64,000 nucleotides of DNA from Trinickia dinghuensis (GCF_003367175.1 NZ_QRGA01000005.1:62001-126000), one strand, 5' to 3'; positions 33,217-42,307 are shown, counted from the first letter of the stretch. Notes: a model not told the origin generated them from the sequence alone. A program made the numbers and translations.

Positions 33217-35552
33217 CTATCGGCCTTGGGCGCTTTGGAATCGATGCATTCAACCTGGACGACGCCGTAGCCCTTTTCCTGCAGCTCTTTGAGCAGCTGC
33301 AGGCCGAGATCGATATAGTCGCCGGCACGCGCCTCGGCGGCGTTGCGACACGCTTCGCCCAAGCGCCACGCGACGACATTGTCAGATGGTTGATGCTTGT
33401 AGGTTAGGACTCTGAGCGCGCATAACCCCGGGTCGAGCGCCACATCTCGGAGGCTATAGCGCTCATCGAGCTCAACGGCCAGGAACGGATGGGTCTTGAA
33501 GCAAAGCTGCGCATAGGTCCGAAGCGCTGCGGCCGCGTAAGGGTCGTGCGTCATATCCAACACGAAGTGCTCGCAATCGGCGTGCTTTCTTCCGGGCGCG
33601 TCGCTCCCATCGAGCCGGCGCACGTCGTATTTTCGATAGAGACCCTGCTGCTCATCGGTCCTGGTCGCATCTCGCAAGGGCAACGCGTCTTGTGCGGGTA
33701 CGTTCGGCTCAGCCGCCTGTGACGCTGCGGGGCCCGCGCTAAAAGGCTTCGGCGTATGGCCTTCTTCGTATTTCGTCACTTCGGGCCATGGAAGCTTGAA
33801 ACGCGGCCGCAACAGGTCATAGCCAATACGGCGCAATGTATCGGCATGTTCTCCCTCCTGTTCGGGGGGATTCGCGTCCCAGCACATCGCGGCGTCGACG
33901 AAATCGAACGCCGCTCGGGCGTTCTGCAGGATTCGAAGATCGACGCCGCTACCGACGGCTCCCATCGCTAGGATGCCGCATAGCCAGTGCATCAAGGTAT
34001 AGCCGATTTCAAACCTGTCCTCGCCGTAAACCAGACGAGCGGTGGGCTCCCCATCGCCTCGCGGCGGCACGTGAAGCGCGTGAATAAGCGACGCCCGGAC
34101 CGTCGCCAGCGCCCCAGCAGCTTTCTTGTGTTGGACGAGTTCGCCAACGCGTTCAATGATTGCCTCGTCGCTCAGGTCCTCGGGGCAACCGAGCTCACCG
34201 ATCAGGCGATAGCGCCAATCAGTGCCGGTGGCTGCCGTGCTGGCGGCGAGGGCATGGCGCGCGCGGCTTTGCGCCCAATCCGCGAACGACTCATCATCGT
34301 CAAAGTAGGCTTTGTCGAAGCGCTTCGCGTTGGCGATGTTGCGAAGCTCGGTAATCGCCGCGTGCGGACCGGGCTGGCCTGCCGATTCGGCTCGCTGCGC
34401 ACGATATAGATCAACTTCAAGGCGCAGCACTTGCGCAGCCTTCTTTACGCGCTCGATGGCGTTCAGCGACTCATCTTCCTGCCGCATGTCTTCGCCGATG
34501 ATGGTCGCATAGACCTCGGCAAGCGTTTCCGTCATGCGTTGCGCGATATACGCGTCCTCGCTCGGCGCTGCAGCCGGCGCAGCGGGGGCAGCGGCGAGCA
34601 ATTCATCATGACTCGGCCCGATCAGTTCTTTCGGATCACCGCCAAAGTGCCGAATCACCTGACGCCACGTGTCGTCCAAGGTTCTGCGATGGACATTGAC
34701 AAGGGGGCGCTCGCTGACCTCGGCATTCCAGCGCGCTACTGCCCAAGCGACAGTGCGAGATTGACTGTAGAGCAGGTCGGAGAGCGCATTCGTCGACTCG
34801 CCTTCGTCGTCGCTATAGCTGCCAGTCGATTGCAGGCGCTCGACGGCATGTCGCAACGCTTGCCATCCAGCGTCCTCGGGCACGCTCGCGCTGGGTTGCG
34901 GCGGCTGTGGGGCGGCGGCGATCATGTCCCGGTAAATCTGCTGTCTGGTCGGCCAATTAACGCTGAGCCGGTAGCTTGGGATTCGCATCTCGTCGGGCGG
35001 CTCGACCGGCACGATCTTCCATCCCTCCGCCACGCACGCTATATCCTGCGATCGCGTCGCTTCCTTCGGAGTAGGACTTGGCGGCGACATGCCCCGCATG
35101 CGACAAAGCGCGTCCTCTGCCAGCTCGGCCCTGGCGCGATCAACTGCTACGCGGAGATTGCGCGTGCGCTGTTTCTTAATTTCCTGCTCAGCTGCATATC
35201 GATCACGCCCGAACATCGCATAGGGACCGTCTTCGGTATCGTAAATATCGAACAACATCCAACCGCTGCCGGCGGGCGCTGTGGGGATCCATTCGGAGCA
35301 ATCGTCGAGCTGTGCGTCGCACCAGCGATCGTGAAGAGCCGGCAGGTCGTATTCCATCGAAACGAACGAGGTTTCGATACCGAATGCATCCAGGAACTTG
35401 TCAATCTCAGTTCCTTCGTCACATACCGGCAACTCCGGATGGCTCAGCCAGCCCTGTTCGTCCCGGACGATATCGCGCGGCGCGAGCAGCTTCGCGCGAA
35501 GACCTTCGAGGCTGACAAATGGCTTCGCGCTGGCTTCATTCGGCTGTTGCAT
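33213..35552 (-). CDS. Large multi-module phage protein, unknown function
   Basis: 779 aa, soluble and acidic. It looks like a string of small modules often seen as separate phage early proteins: GRDRYAAEQEIKKQRTRN near residue 115, AEGWKIVPVEPPDEM (about 175), a helical centre, and a C-terminal domain with RRLDGSDAPGRKHADCEHFV (about 660) that occurs in many phage hypothetical proteins. No catalytic motif found. It overlaps the next upstream gene by 17 bases. Confidence 0.7.
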   Translation of the reverse strand: MQQPNEASAKPFVSLEGLRAKLLAPRDIVRDEQGWLSHPELPVCDEGTEIDKFLDAFGIETSFVSMEYDLPALHDRWCDAQLDDCSEWIPTAPAGSGWMLFDIYDTEDGPYAMFGRDRYAAEQEIKKQRTRNLRVAVDRARAELAEDALCRMRGMSPPSPTPKEATRSQDIACVAEGWKIVPVEPPDEMRIPSYRLSVNWPTRQQIYRDMIAAAPQPPQPSASVPEDAGWQALRHAVERLQSTGSYSDDEGESTNALSDLLYSQSRTVAWAVARWNAEVSERPLVNVHRRTLDDTWRQVIRHFGGDPKELIGPSHDELLAAAPAAPAAAPSEDAYIAQRMTETLAEVYATIIGEDMRQEDESLNAIERVKKAAQVLRLEVDLYRAQRAESAGQPGPHAAITELRNIANAKRFDKAYFDDDESFADWAQSRARHALAASTAATGTDWRYRLIGELGCPEDLSDEAIIERVGELVQHKKAAGALATVRASLIHALHVPPRGDGEPTARLVYGEDRFEIGYTLMHWLCGILAMGAVGSGVDLRILQNARAAFDFVDAAMCWDANPPEQEGEHADTLRRIGYDLLRPRFKLPWPEVTKYEEGHTPKPFSAGPAASQAAEPNVPAQDALPLRDATRTDEQQGLYRKYDVRRLDGSDAPGRKHADCEHFVLDMTHDPYAAAALRTYAQLCFKTHPFLAVELDERYSLRDVALDPGLCALRVLTYKHQPSDNVVAWRLGEACRNAAEARAGDYIDLGLQLLKELQEKGYGVVQVECIDSKAPKADR

Positions 35553-36432
35553 GATCGCCTCCTGCAGCTGCTTGCTTGATTCGTTGCTGCATCTCCCTCA
35601 GTTCGTCGCGGCCGATAGTCCACCAGTCGGCGCCGTGCTTGAGCACGAGCTTTACGAGCCAATGAAGAACGACGGCCTGCTCGTCCTCGGCTTTAGGCTT
35701 GATGACGGCGCCGGCGGCGACCATAACGTGCGCCACCGGGCCGCATTTGAAATTCGGCCAACCGAGTACTTCGCGCAGCTCGGGCGTGAGCTCGTCGGGG
35801 AAGGGCGCGGCCGCAGCGTCGCCCGATGCAATAGGCTCGGCCTCGTAGCTGCAGGTGGTGTCAAACGAATGATCGGGCCATTCGTTCCATGCATCGCATG
35901 CCTCGCAGTGCTCGCCGTCCGCGTCGGCGTGTTCTTGGCACCGCGCCGGCTGCTGCTCGAGATTCGTCTGCACCGTTTTATGAGTGACGGTGCCCGAAAC
36001 GACGCTTTTAACTTCCTCGCTCCAGCCGTCGTCGAGGTAGGTTTGAATCGCGTCATGATGATGAGCGGCGCGCTCGGCATCGGTGGCGAACTCCTCGTAG
36101 CCGCCATCGTTGTCGTATACGAAATATCGGGTCGGAGGTGTAGATGCGCTGGCGCGGGCGGCGTGAGCCAGATGAACATAGTGATCGCGCTGCAGCATCC
36201 GAGCAGCTTCGCGCATGATCGCTGCGTCTTCATCCTCGAACTGGAGAGCCGCACGATTGAGCAACTTCTCGACGGTCTTCGCCGCATCGCCGGTCGGCTT
36301 GTAATAGCCATCGGCGAAGCGCTGAAGGGCAGCGAGGCTCCCGCTGACGCTCTGGTATTCCTGGGTCCCGATCTTGCCGTCCAGGACGACGGTAAGGCCC
36401 GCATCGCGAGCGACTTTGGTGATATCGATCAT
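35536..36432 (-). CDS. Phage hypothetical protein
   Basis: 298 aa from ATG 36432, which overlaps the ThiF stop by 4 bases. N-terminus DITKVARDAGLTVVLDGKIG, then a helical part, a Cys/His segment (ARCQEHADADGEHCEACDAW, possible zinc site near residue 170) and a C-terminal helical region. Function unknown. A longer frame to 36612 is a shadow of thiF. Confidence 0.65.
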   Translation of the reverse strand: MIDITKVARDAGLTVVLDGKIGTQEYQSVSGSLAALQRFADGYYKPTGDAAKTVEKLLNRAALQFEDEDAAIMREAARMLQRDHYVHLAHAARASASTPPTRYFVYDNDGGYEEFATDAERAAHHHDAIQTYLDDGWSEEVKSVVSGTVTHKTVQTNLEQQPARCQEHADADGEHCEACDAWNEWPDHSFDTTCSYEAEPIASGDAAAAPFPDELTPELREVLGWPNFKCGPVAHVMVAAGAVIKPKAEDEQAVVLHWLVKLVLKHGADWWTIGRDELREMQQRIKQAAAGGDHATAE

Positions 36433-37163
36433 TGCTGACGCTCCGTTGGAACGAGAAGAGGCCTTACGTGACCGGTCTTTAGGTTGACGAACGCGCCGTG
36501 CCAAGTCAGCCGCCCGTGTCGAAAGAACTCCCATAGGATCCCGAGCGCGGGCGTCACGATCGCCTGATTGATGAACAATTCCTGCCGCTCGAGCGCCTCG
36601 GCGAGACCGCAACTCGGCGTGTCGTCCTCGGGCCGCGTGGTATCGATAAGCTCCGGCAGCACCTCATATGGCCACCGAAGGCGCGCGCCCGTGCCTTCGG
36701 TGGTGCCTGCGGTTCCGAACACCACCTGCCCGTCGCTAGCGCGGTTGCCGAGATCCATCAGATATGTCGATGTGCGCGATAACGCGGTGGCGAGCTTTGC
36801 ACGCGCTTTCGCGCTGTCGACGCACATGATCGTGATCCCGGGCCCGACGTGAATCAGCTCGGAGGTACTCGCATAAATGGGTCGAGCAACCCAGTCGAGC
36901 CCAAAAAACGCATTGAGCCTATGCACGAGCACGATGCTTTTAAATTGCCCGACGTCGGCCGGGCTGAACATTTGGCGGCCAATATTCGCGTCGCTCACGG
37001 TATCCCCGTCGAACGCAGTGACGCGCAGGCCCGGGTGGCCAAGCGCGGTGAGCGCATGATTGAGGCGCGCGAGCCCGGTGAGCATTTGCGAACCATTACC
37101 GCCGCAACCGATGAGCGCGACATCGACGCGATGCTCCAGGAAGTGAGCGGGCGTAATGTGCAT
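36429..37163 (-). CDS. PRTRC system ThiF-family (E1-like) protein
   Basis: 244 aa. E1/ThiF adenylating fold: ATP-binding VALIGCGGNGSQMLTGLARL, DGDTVSDANIGRQMFSPADVG, CVDSAKARAKL and a candidate catalytic Cys in DTPSCGLAEAL. It would adenylate the C-terminus of a ubiquitin-like protein, presumably PRTRC protein C. Sequence and neighbours match the PRTRC (ParB-related, ThiF-related) cassette known from plasmids. It starts directly after the protein A stop. Confidence 0.9.
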   Translation of the reverse strand: MHITPAHFLEHRVDVALIGCGGNGSQMLTGLARLNHALTALGHPGLRVTAFDGDTVSDANIGRQMFSPADVGQFKSIVLVHRLNAFFGLDWVARPIYASTSELIHVGPGITIMCVDSAKARAKLATALSRTSTYLMDLGNRASDGQVVFGTAGTTEGTGARLRWPYEVLPELIDTTRPEDDTPSCGLAEALERQELFINQAIVTPALGILWEFFRHGRLTWHGAFVNLKTGHVRPLLVPTERQQ

Positions 37164-37955
37164 TTACGCGGGCTCCGCGGCCTTGAAGATCGCCTCGACG
37201 GGCACCTTCAGTGGGATGGTCAGACCGAGAACGCACAGGCGGAACGAAACGCTCGGCTTGTCGTCGGCACCGAGGCCGCCGAGAACGCCGGCGATCTTGA
37301 CCTCGCCAGCGTCGTCCTTGTCGTCGGTCGCGCTAAAGAATGCTTCGCCGCGGCCATGGCTGTGCAGATCGATCGCAAGCGATTGATGCGGCGGCAACTC
37401 CGGGCGCTCGAACGAGATGGCGCCCGGCGAGGCGTTCATGATCTTCAGCGGCTTATATTCGAGCTTCTGTGCCTCCGAATTCCAAACGATCCATGCCGCG
37501 TGTTCATCCGGTGCCGCGACGCGGGCTTCCTCCGCGAAGGCCTGGATGATCGGGATCGCGACGCCGAGTCGGCCGAAGGTGAGTTCAATCTTCGGCATGA
37601 TCAGCCCGTATGGCGGACGCGGCGCATTTTCGGGCAACTTGCTCAGCAGCTGGATCACGTGCAGCCACGGACGCCGAACCTCCACGAAAATTCCCTCTGC
37701 CGTTGCGAGGAAACGGTGACCAATCTCTTTCAAGGGCTCGAACGCCGCGTGCTTCGGCACGGCCAAGAGAGGCGCGCTGTCGAAGAGCGCCTCATCCAGC
37801 TGCAGCTTTTCATCGGCCGGATTCGCGGCAATCGCGCGTGGCTTCGCATTGCGTATTTCGTCGACTGCGCCGGCGGCGAATCTCTCGAGAGCCGCCGCGA
37901 TGCCTTGCATGCCGGCTTTGGTCGCTTCCTGAAATTCAGCGAGCAGCTTTTCCAT
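37164..37955 (-). CDS. PRTRC system protein A (JAB/Mpn-like)
   Basis: 263 aa. The C-terminal half has a complete JAMM metalloprotease motif, HSHGRGEAFFSATDD (HxH-x7-S-xx-D, near residue 205), preceded by the required acidic residue region. It would act as isopeptidase or processing protease for the ubiquitin-like partner. The N-terminal half is helical. GAGGA is well placed for ATG 37955; ATG 37967 is also in frame. Confidence 0.88.
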   Translation of the reverse strand: MEKLLAEFQEATKAGMQGIAAALERFAAGAVDEIRNAKPRAIAANPADEKLQLDEALFDSAPLLAVPKHAAFEPLKEIGHRFLATAEGIFVEVRRPWLHVIQLLSKLPENAPRPPYGLIMPKIELTFGRLGVAIPIIQAFAEEARVAAPDEHAAWIVWNSEAQKLEYKPLKIMNASPGAISFERPELPPHQSLAIDLHSHGRGEAFFSATDDKDDAGEVKIAGVLGGLGADDKPSVSFRLCVLGLTIPLKVPVEAIFKAAEPA

Positions 37956-37956
37956 G

Positions 37957-38670
37957 TCAGTCCTCATTGGAAGTTTTGCCGATCGCCGTCGCGAGCGTTA
38001 GCTTCGCGTCGATCAGGCAGTTAAGGGGGAATTCGGCGCCGCCGAGAAGATCAAGCCACAGTTGAACGGCGCCACCCCGCCTGTGGATAAGTCGGTCGTG
38101 ATTCGTGTGTGTGAAACGGCTTCGGAAAAATGCGTTCTCGTAGGGATCAATCGCGTCACCGCCGATAGCGTCGGGCAGCTCTACGTTGCCGACGCAGATC
38201 TCGCCGGATTTCCAGACGTTGAGATAGGGCGCGACATACAGCTTCGTGTTCGCGGCCGGGCGCTCGTTCGCGCGCAGCGCGAATACCGACCAATGTTTCT
38301 TTTTGACGATGAAAAGAAGCGGCGGGTGATTGCACTCGCCCGAGCGTTCGCCGATCTTGCCGTCGCATTTGAACCAAATCCGGCGCTTGGACGCCGGCGC
38401 CCACCATGCGAGGGTATTGGGTCCGAGGTAGACGGCGCGCTCGTGGATGAATCCGCGGAAACTGGTGCGTTGCGCCGCCAAATCAGCGAAATCCGCGAGC
38501 CCGTCGAGCGTTAAAGGGACGCCGGGCAGCAGCACCGGTCGGCCGTCGACGATTCGCGCGCCATGCTGCGTCACATACACATCGCCGGTGTTCTGCGCGA
38601 GATAGAGGAGCAGCGCGGCGTCGAGCACCAGCTCAGTGTCATCTGCGCAAAGGATTTCGACGCGGCTCAT
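37957..38670 (-). CDS. PRTRC system protein B (E2-like)
   Basis: 237 aa. Recognised from the cassette and a UBC/E2-like region with HPPLLFIVKKKHWSVFAL and the Cys in GEICVGNVELPD (near residue 160), the likely thioester residue. It would accept the ubiquitin-like protein from the ThiF-type E1. Overlaps the protein F stop by 4 bases. Confidence 0.85.
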   Translation of the reverse strand: MSRVEILCADDTELVLDAALLLYLAQNTGDVYVTQHGARIVDGRPVLLPGVPLTLDGLADFADLAAQRTSFRGFIHERAVYLGPNTLAWWAPASKRRIWFKCDGKIGERSGECNHPPLLFIVKKKHWSVFALRANERPAANTKLYVAPYLNVWKSGEICVGNVELPDAIGGDAIDPYENAFFRSRFTHTNHDRLIHRRGGAVQLWLDLLGGAEFPLNCLIDAKLTLATAIGKTSNED

Positions 38671-39719
38671 GCGAATACCCTCACGAGACTACGCTGTTCT
38701 TCATATTCATTCGAGCCGAGCAGATCCAGCACGCGCTCAGCGGCGCGGGCGAGCTTTGCTGTCGCGAGGATGCCTTGGAGCCATTTGGAAATGGAGAGGT
38801 CCGAAAGGTCGAGCGTGCTTACCGAGGCGGCTTCGATATAGTCGCCCTCGCATGCAAAATGCATGTAGTCATCGATAATTCGTCCGGTCGAATCGTGTTC
38901 ATCCCACCGCACGATGAGCGTGAAGTCAAGCAGGTCAGCATAGAGATCGGGCGATGAAAGCTCCGGAAAGGGGCCGCAGAATGTCAGTACGGTCCACAGT
39001 TCGTCCATTGCCTGTACGACCGTGTTTGCGAAATGGTCGTAGCCGGAGACGCGATCGATCATGCGGCGGGGCAGCCGACGTTTCGGATGTGCCGCCCATT
39101 GCGGCATGGGGCCGAACATCTCCTTGCGGCTGACGAACTCGTGCTGATCGAGTAATTCCTTCTCTGTGCAGTCGTAACAGGCAGTCAGCTCCTCGATGGC
39201 GTCCTTCTCGTTGCCGTATCCTTGCCAATACACGTGCTGGCCGATCCCGATCGTGTCTCGCGTCGTGCATACCAGCGGGAGCATACCCAGGACATCATAG
39301 AGTGCCGAGAGAATCGTCTGCCCGAAGCCGCGCTGTAGGCCTTCGAGGTACTTCATCGCGCCCCCGATGGAGATCGTGCCGCAGCTGACAGGACCGCCCG
39401 TCGTATGGATGAATACAAATGCCTTTCCGTCCTCCGTCGAGAGGTCGCCATTCCAGCTTCGGCTGTATTGGTTCTGACCAATCCTCAGTTGCCAGTCGAA
39501 CATCGACAGATCGCGCGTGATTTCCGCCCAATACCGCGAAAGCACGTCAGCGCACAGCGCGCCTTCGGATGTCGGCACCCGAACAATATCGCCGGCTTCG
39601 ATAAGGCCGTTGTCGAGCAGCGCTTTCGCGAGCGGTCTCGTGAACGATTCCCGGCTCTGGATGACATAGCGCGCCGGGATCTCGGCGAGCGACGGCAAGG
39701 TGATCGGGTTAAAGCTCAT
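38667..39719 (-). CDS. PRTRC system protein F
   Basis: 350 aa. Recognised by position and general sequence (LPSLAEIPARYVIQSRESFT, HTTGGPVSCGTISIGGAMK, WAAHPKRRLPRRMIDRV). Biochemical role unknown; always found with the cassette. Overlaps the 60-residue gene stop by 4 bases. Confidence 0.8.
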   Translation of the reverse strand: MSFNPITLPSLAEIPARYVIQSRESFTRPLAKALLDNGLIEAGDIVRVPTSEGALCADVLSRYWAEITRDLSMFDWQLRIGQNQYSRSWNGDLSTEDGKAFVFIHTTGGPVSCGTISIGGAMKYLEGLQRGFGQTILSALYDVLGMLPLVCTTRDTIGIGQHVYWQGYGNEKDAIEELTACYDCTEKELLDQHEFVSRKEMFGPMPQWAAHPKRRLPRRMIDRVSGYDHFANTVVQAMDELWTVLTFCGPFPELSSPDLYADLLDFTLIVRWDEHDSTGRIIDDYMHFACEGDYIEAASVSTLDLSDLSISKWLQGILATAKLARAAERVLDLLGSNEYEEQRSLVRVFA

Positions 39720-39898
39720 GGAAGCACCGGCATCATGTTCTGGGGTAATCGCAGCCGCAGGCCGCGCTGGTGCGAGGTCGCGACTTCACGCAACTGCCGC
39801 GCCAGTTTCGAGCGGATCGCGCTCGCGTCGACCAATTGGGCAGAAGAGGTTCCCAATTGGTCTCGTTCGAGAGCGTCACGCAGTTCATCGAGCGTCAT
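39716..39898 (-). CDS. 60-residue protein between PRTRC C and F
   Basis: Frame MTLDELRDALERDQLGTSSA, then SAIRSKLARQLREVATSHQR. Charged and helical. It is coupled to PRTRC F by a 4-base overlap, and 8 bp separate it from protein C. No family recognised; small intervening genes occur here in some PRTRC cassettes. Confidence 0.7.
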   Translation of the reverse strand: MTLDELRDALERDQLGTSSAQLVDASAIRSKLARQLREVATSHQRGLRLRLPQNMMPVLP

Positions 39899-39906
39899 GG
39901 CGCGTT

Positions 39907-40110
39907 TCAGCCTTTCGTTCCCACGGCGCGGCGGAACGTATAGACGTTGCGGTTCCCTGCAACCTCGGGCCCCTCGATCTCGGCGTTCACGATCTCCGGG
40001 TACGTGTTGCCATAGAAATCGCGAACCTGCTGCAGGCTGAACGTCGGCGATGGATCGGCGAGCTTCGCGCCGTTGTAACGAAATTCGCGGATGAGGGTTT
40101 CGGTTTTCAT
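39907..40110 (-). CDS. PRTRC system protein C (ubiquitin-like)
   Basis: 67 aa. It begins LIREFRYNGAKLADP and continues PEIVNAEIEGPEV, ending FRRAVGTKG, typical of PRTRC C. The family is described as a beta-grasp ubiquitin-like protein; the C-terminal Gly is consistent with activation by the ThiF-like E1. Confidence 0.88.
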   Translation of the reverse strand: MKTETLIREFRYNGAKLADPSPTFSLQQVRDFYGNTYPEIVNAEIEGPEVAGNRNVYTFRRAVGTKG

Positions 40111-40118
40111 AGCGATCC

Positions 40119-40670
40119 TTAAAGGAGATCGATGCCGCTGTCGTCCGCTTCGGACGGCGCCTCTGAGTTGTCGGCTTCCCGCATGTCCTGCGAGTCGGGC
40201 ATGGCCGCCGCCGGTTCGGCTTCGAGGCCGGGAAGGCCGCTTTGCCGCGGGTCTGCTGCAGGCCGCTCGTCTGCATTGCCTTCGCTCTTCACCGGCGCCG
40301 CGTCGGCGGCCGCGGCCTGTGCCGGCGGGAGCGCCGTTGCTTTCGGCTTAGGCCCACGCTTCCCTTTGGCAGGCGTCCCCGACGGGGCAGGAAGTGCAGG
40401 CGGATTGCTCGAACCATTCGCAGCGCTGGCGGCGCGCGCCTGTTCGAGCACGGATTGCGATCCTGGCGCATAGATTTCCAGCGCTTCGGCGAAATCTCGA
40501 TCGAGTTCCTCGGGCCGCGCGAGCAGCGAGAGCGGGTAGAGCGTCTTTTCTGCCTTTTCGTCTTTCGACCTCGGCATGACGTTCACTCGCAGTTGCTCAC
40601 CTTCGGCGACGATAAGGATCGTCAGCGAAGTGTTTTGGGCGAGGGGGTAAAGCGATTTGAATAACGACAT
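40119..40670 (-). CDS. PRTRC system protein E
   Basis: 183 aa. The conserved N-terminal region (SLFKSLYPLAQNTSLTILIV, then LRVNVMPRSKDEKAEK) spans residues 1-85; the rest is an Ala/Pro-rich disordered tail with KRGPKPK. First gene of the PRTRC block, 8 bp before protein C. Role unknown. Confidence 0.85.
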   Translation of the reverse strand: MSLFKSLYPLAQNTSLTILIVAEGEQLRVNVMPRSKDEKAEKTLYPLSLLARPEELDRDFAEALEIYAPGSQSVLEQARAASAANGSSNPPALPAPSGTPAKGKRGPKPKATALPPAQAAAADAAPVKSEGNADERPAADPRQSGLPGLEAEPAAAMPDSQDMREADNSEAPSEADDSGIDLL

Positions 40671-40695
40671 ATATGGTCCTTAGTTACTCGTGCAA

Positions 40696-41013
40696 TCAGG
40701 CGATCGCTTCTTCGCAATTGCGATCGGCGAAATCAGGATCGCCTGGATATCGCGGCGATCCATCGGCGCGCCACCAGCAAAAGAGCGAGCCGCGGCGATG
40801 TGGAAACCAATAGCCGGCGCAATCGCAACGCGCTTTGCCGGTGTCGCGTCGATTCATATATCGATCGACGCGGTAGTTGCGTCGCCCACAGACATCGCAT
40901 GCAGGAAGCCGAATGTATTGGCTCGGCAAACGCTTCAGGCAACGGCGTGTCATGCAATGACGACATCGGACGTGGCATCGCGGCATGGGCGGCGGCCGAA
41001 AGCCGTATGCCAA
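40696..41013 (-). CDS. Phage zinc-finger-like protein
   Basis: 105 aa from a TTG, or 97 aa from ATG 40989. Cys pairs RCRHC, ACDVCGRRNYRVDRYMNR and ARCDCAGYWFPHRRGSLFC suggest a zinc ribbon. This YRVDRY...FPHR.GS pattern recurs in Burkholderia phage proteins. Possible HNH-like or nucleic-acid binding role; no catalytic motif confirmed. Confidence 0.65.
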   Translation of the reverse strand: MAYGFRPPPMPRCHVRCRHCMTRRCLKRLPSQYIRLPACDVCGRRNYRVDRYMNRRDTGKARCDCAGYWFPHRRGSLFCWWRADGSPRYPGDPDFADRNCEEAIA

Positions 41014-41448
41014 TCAATGCGTCGTATGCCGGGCGTCAACGACCGGCGACAGATCGATCTCGGCTGCGCCCGGTAGCCAGCCGAGCACCGATTTCGCGAC
41101 AGCGCAGGCCGCCGCTTCCTCGCGATCATGTTCCTCGTGAAAAATGCGCAGCGCATCGACTACACCAGGATCGTCGCGCGGGTGATCGAGCCAGACCGCA
41201 GTCCATTGCGCCTCACCGAAGCGTTGATCGAAATCGGCATGAGCCTTCTCGCGAACCCAGGCGATCTGCGCTGCGTTTCCGCCGACCGCATCGCATTCGT
41301 GAATGCAGCACATCGCAAAGGGCGCGTACGGGAGCGTCCAGTCATCGAAGCGAGCGATACCGCATGCCGTGCCGTCATCGGCGATTGCTATGACGGGGTA
41401 GTCGCGGTCACTCGGCCGCGAATCGTTGAAGACATAGATGACTTTCAT
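41014..41448 (-). CDS. Phage hypothetical protein
   Basis: 144 aa (MKVIYVFNDSRPSDRDYPVI, then CGIARFDDWTLPYAPFAMC). No family recognised. Its ATG overlaps the TGA of the 55-residue gene upstream. Confidence 0.65.
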   Translation of the reverse strand: MKVIYVFNDSRPSDRDYPVIAIADDGTACGIARFDDWTLPYAPFAMCCIHECDAVGGNAAQIAWVREKAHADFDQRFGEAQWTAVWLDHPRDDPGVVDALRIFHEEHDREEAAACAVAKSVLGWLPGAAEIDLSPVVDARHTTH

Positions 41449-41612
41449 TTCGGCTTCCTCTTTGAGAGACGTCGGCCGCGATGTTCGGCGGCGCGGGTTT
41501 GAGCTCGAATCAATCGGTAGGCGGTGCGCAGGTCCAGGCTGTTGCTCTGCAGGTCAACGAGGATCTGCCAAGGGGTAGGGGCGTCGGGGCGCCGCGGCCG
41601 CGCGGCGCGCAT
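41445..41612 (-). CDS. 55-residue phage protein
   Basis: Starts at ATG 41612, sharing one base with the previous stop (TGATG), and ends overlapping the next ATG by 4 bases. Sequence: PTPWQILVDLQSNSLDLRTA then basic tail. The tight coupling at both ends supports it as a real gene. Function unknown. Confidence 0.65.
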   Translation of the reverse strand: MRAARPRRPDAPTPWQILVDLQSNSLDLRTAYRLIRAQTRAAEHRGRRLSKRKPK

Positions 41613-42307
41613 CAATCGCCGCTATCGGGATAGCTGGTATTGATGTCGTACTCCTCGGCGTCGACGACGAGCCTCGTCCCGGCCGCGTACATTTGGAATA
41701 GCTTCCGCTCGAAGCCATATAGGCCGACAAACAAGGTTTTCGCGACTTCCTGGCGACCGATACGCAGCGCCGAGATGCGGCCGTTGTCGACGGTGACCAG
41801 GAACGAAATGGCGCATTCGTATTTGTCCTTTCCCGGTTCTTTGTCGAGCCGCACCCATCTGCTTCCGTATTGCGTCGGCTCGATTTGCAATGTGATCCGC
41901 GAGGGCCCGTGTGCGCATGAACATTCATATTCCTCGACATTGCTTTCAATGAAGGACTTCACGAGCTCGCTCAACGTGATCTGCGCCGGTGCGGGCTCGA
42001 GCAGCCTGCCAAGCTGTGCCTCGATCTGCGCGGCAATCGCATTGTTCGCATGCGCGTCCACCTGTTGGCGAACTATTTTTAGGATGAGGTCGTTGTAGCC
42101 CGGCAGCCCGAGATTGTCGAAATTCACTTCGAGGGCTTTTTTGACGTGCTCCTTCAGCTGTTCGCCGAATGAGCCGTAGGCGCGAAGTTCTTCGTCGATC
42201 ACCGTCTTGACCGTCTTGCTCAGTTGGATATCGATGGCCTGCTCGATCGCGCCGGATTCGACGATCTTCGCGAACGAATTTGCGACGGCTTGTTGAAGTT
42301 GTTCCAT
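41612..42307 (-). CDS. Phage hypothetical protein
   Basis: 231 aa from ATG 42307. N-terminal 120 residues are helical and charged (LQQAVANSFAKIVESGAIEQ, AYGSFGEQLKEHVKKALEV); the C-terminal part is mixed alpha/beta with VAKTLFVGLYGFERKLF. Unrecognised. Confidence 0.6.
   Translation of the reverse strand: MEQLQQAVANSFAKIVESGAIEQAIDIQLSKTVKTVIDEELRAYGSFGEQLKEHVKKALEVNFDNLGLPGYNDLILKIVRQQVDAHANNAIAAQIEAQLGRLLEPAPAQITLSELVKSFIESNVEEYECSCAHGPSRITLQIEPTQYGSRWVRLDKEPGKDKYECAISFLVTVDNGRISALRIGRQEVAKTLFVGLYGFERKLFQMYAAGTRLVVDAEEYDINTSYPDSGD

Noticed and set aside
34431-35579. 382-codon plus-strand frame antisense to the 779-aa gene
   Set aside because: Arises from codon bias on the opposite strand; the leftward genes have overlaps and ribosome sites.
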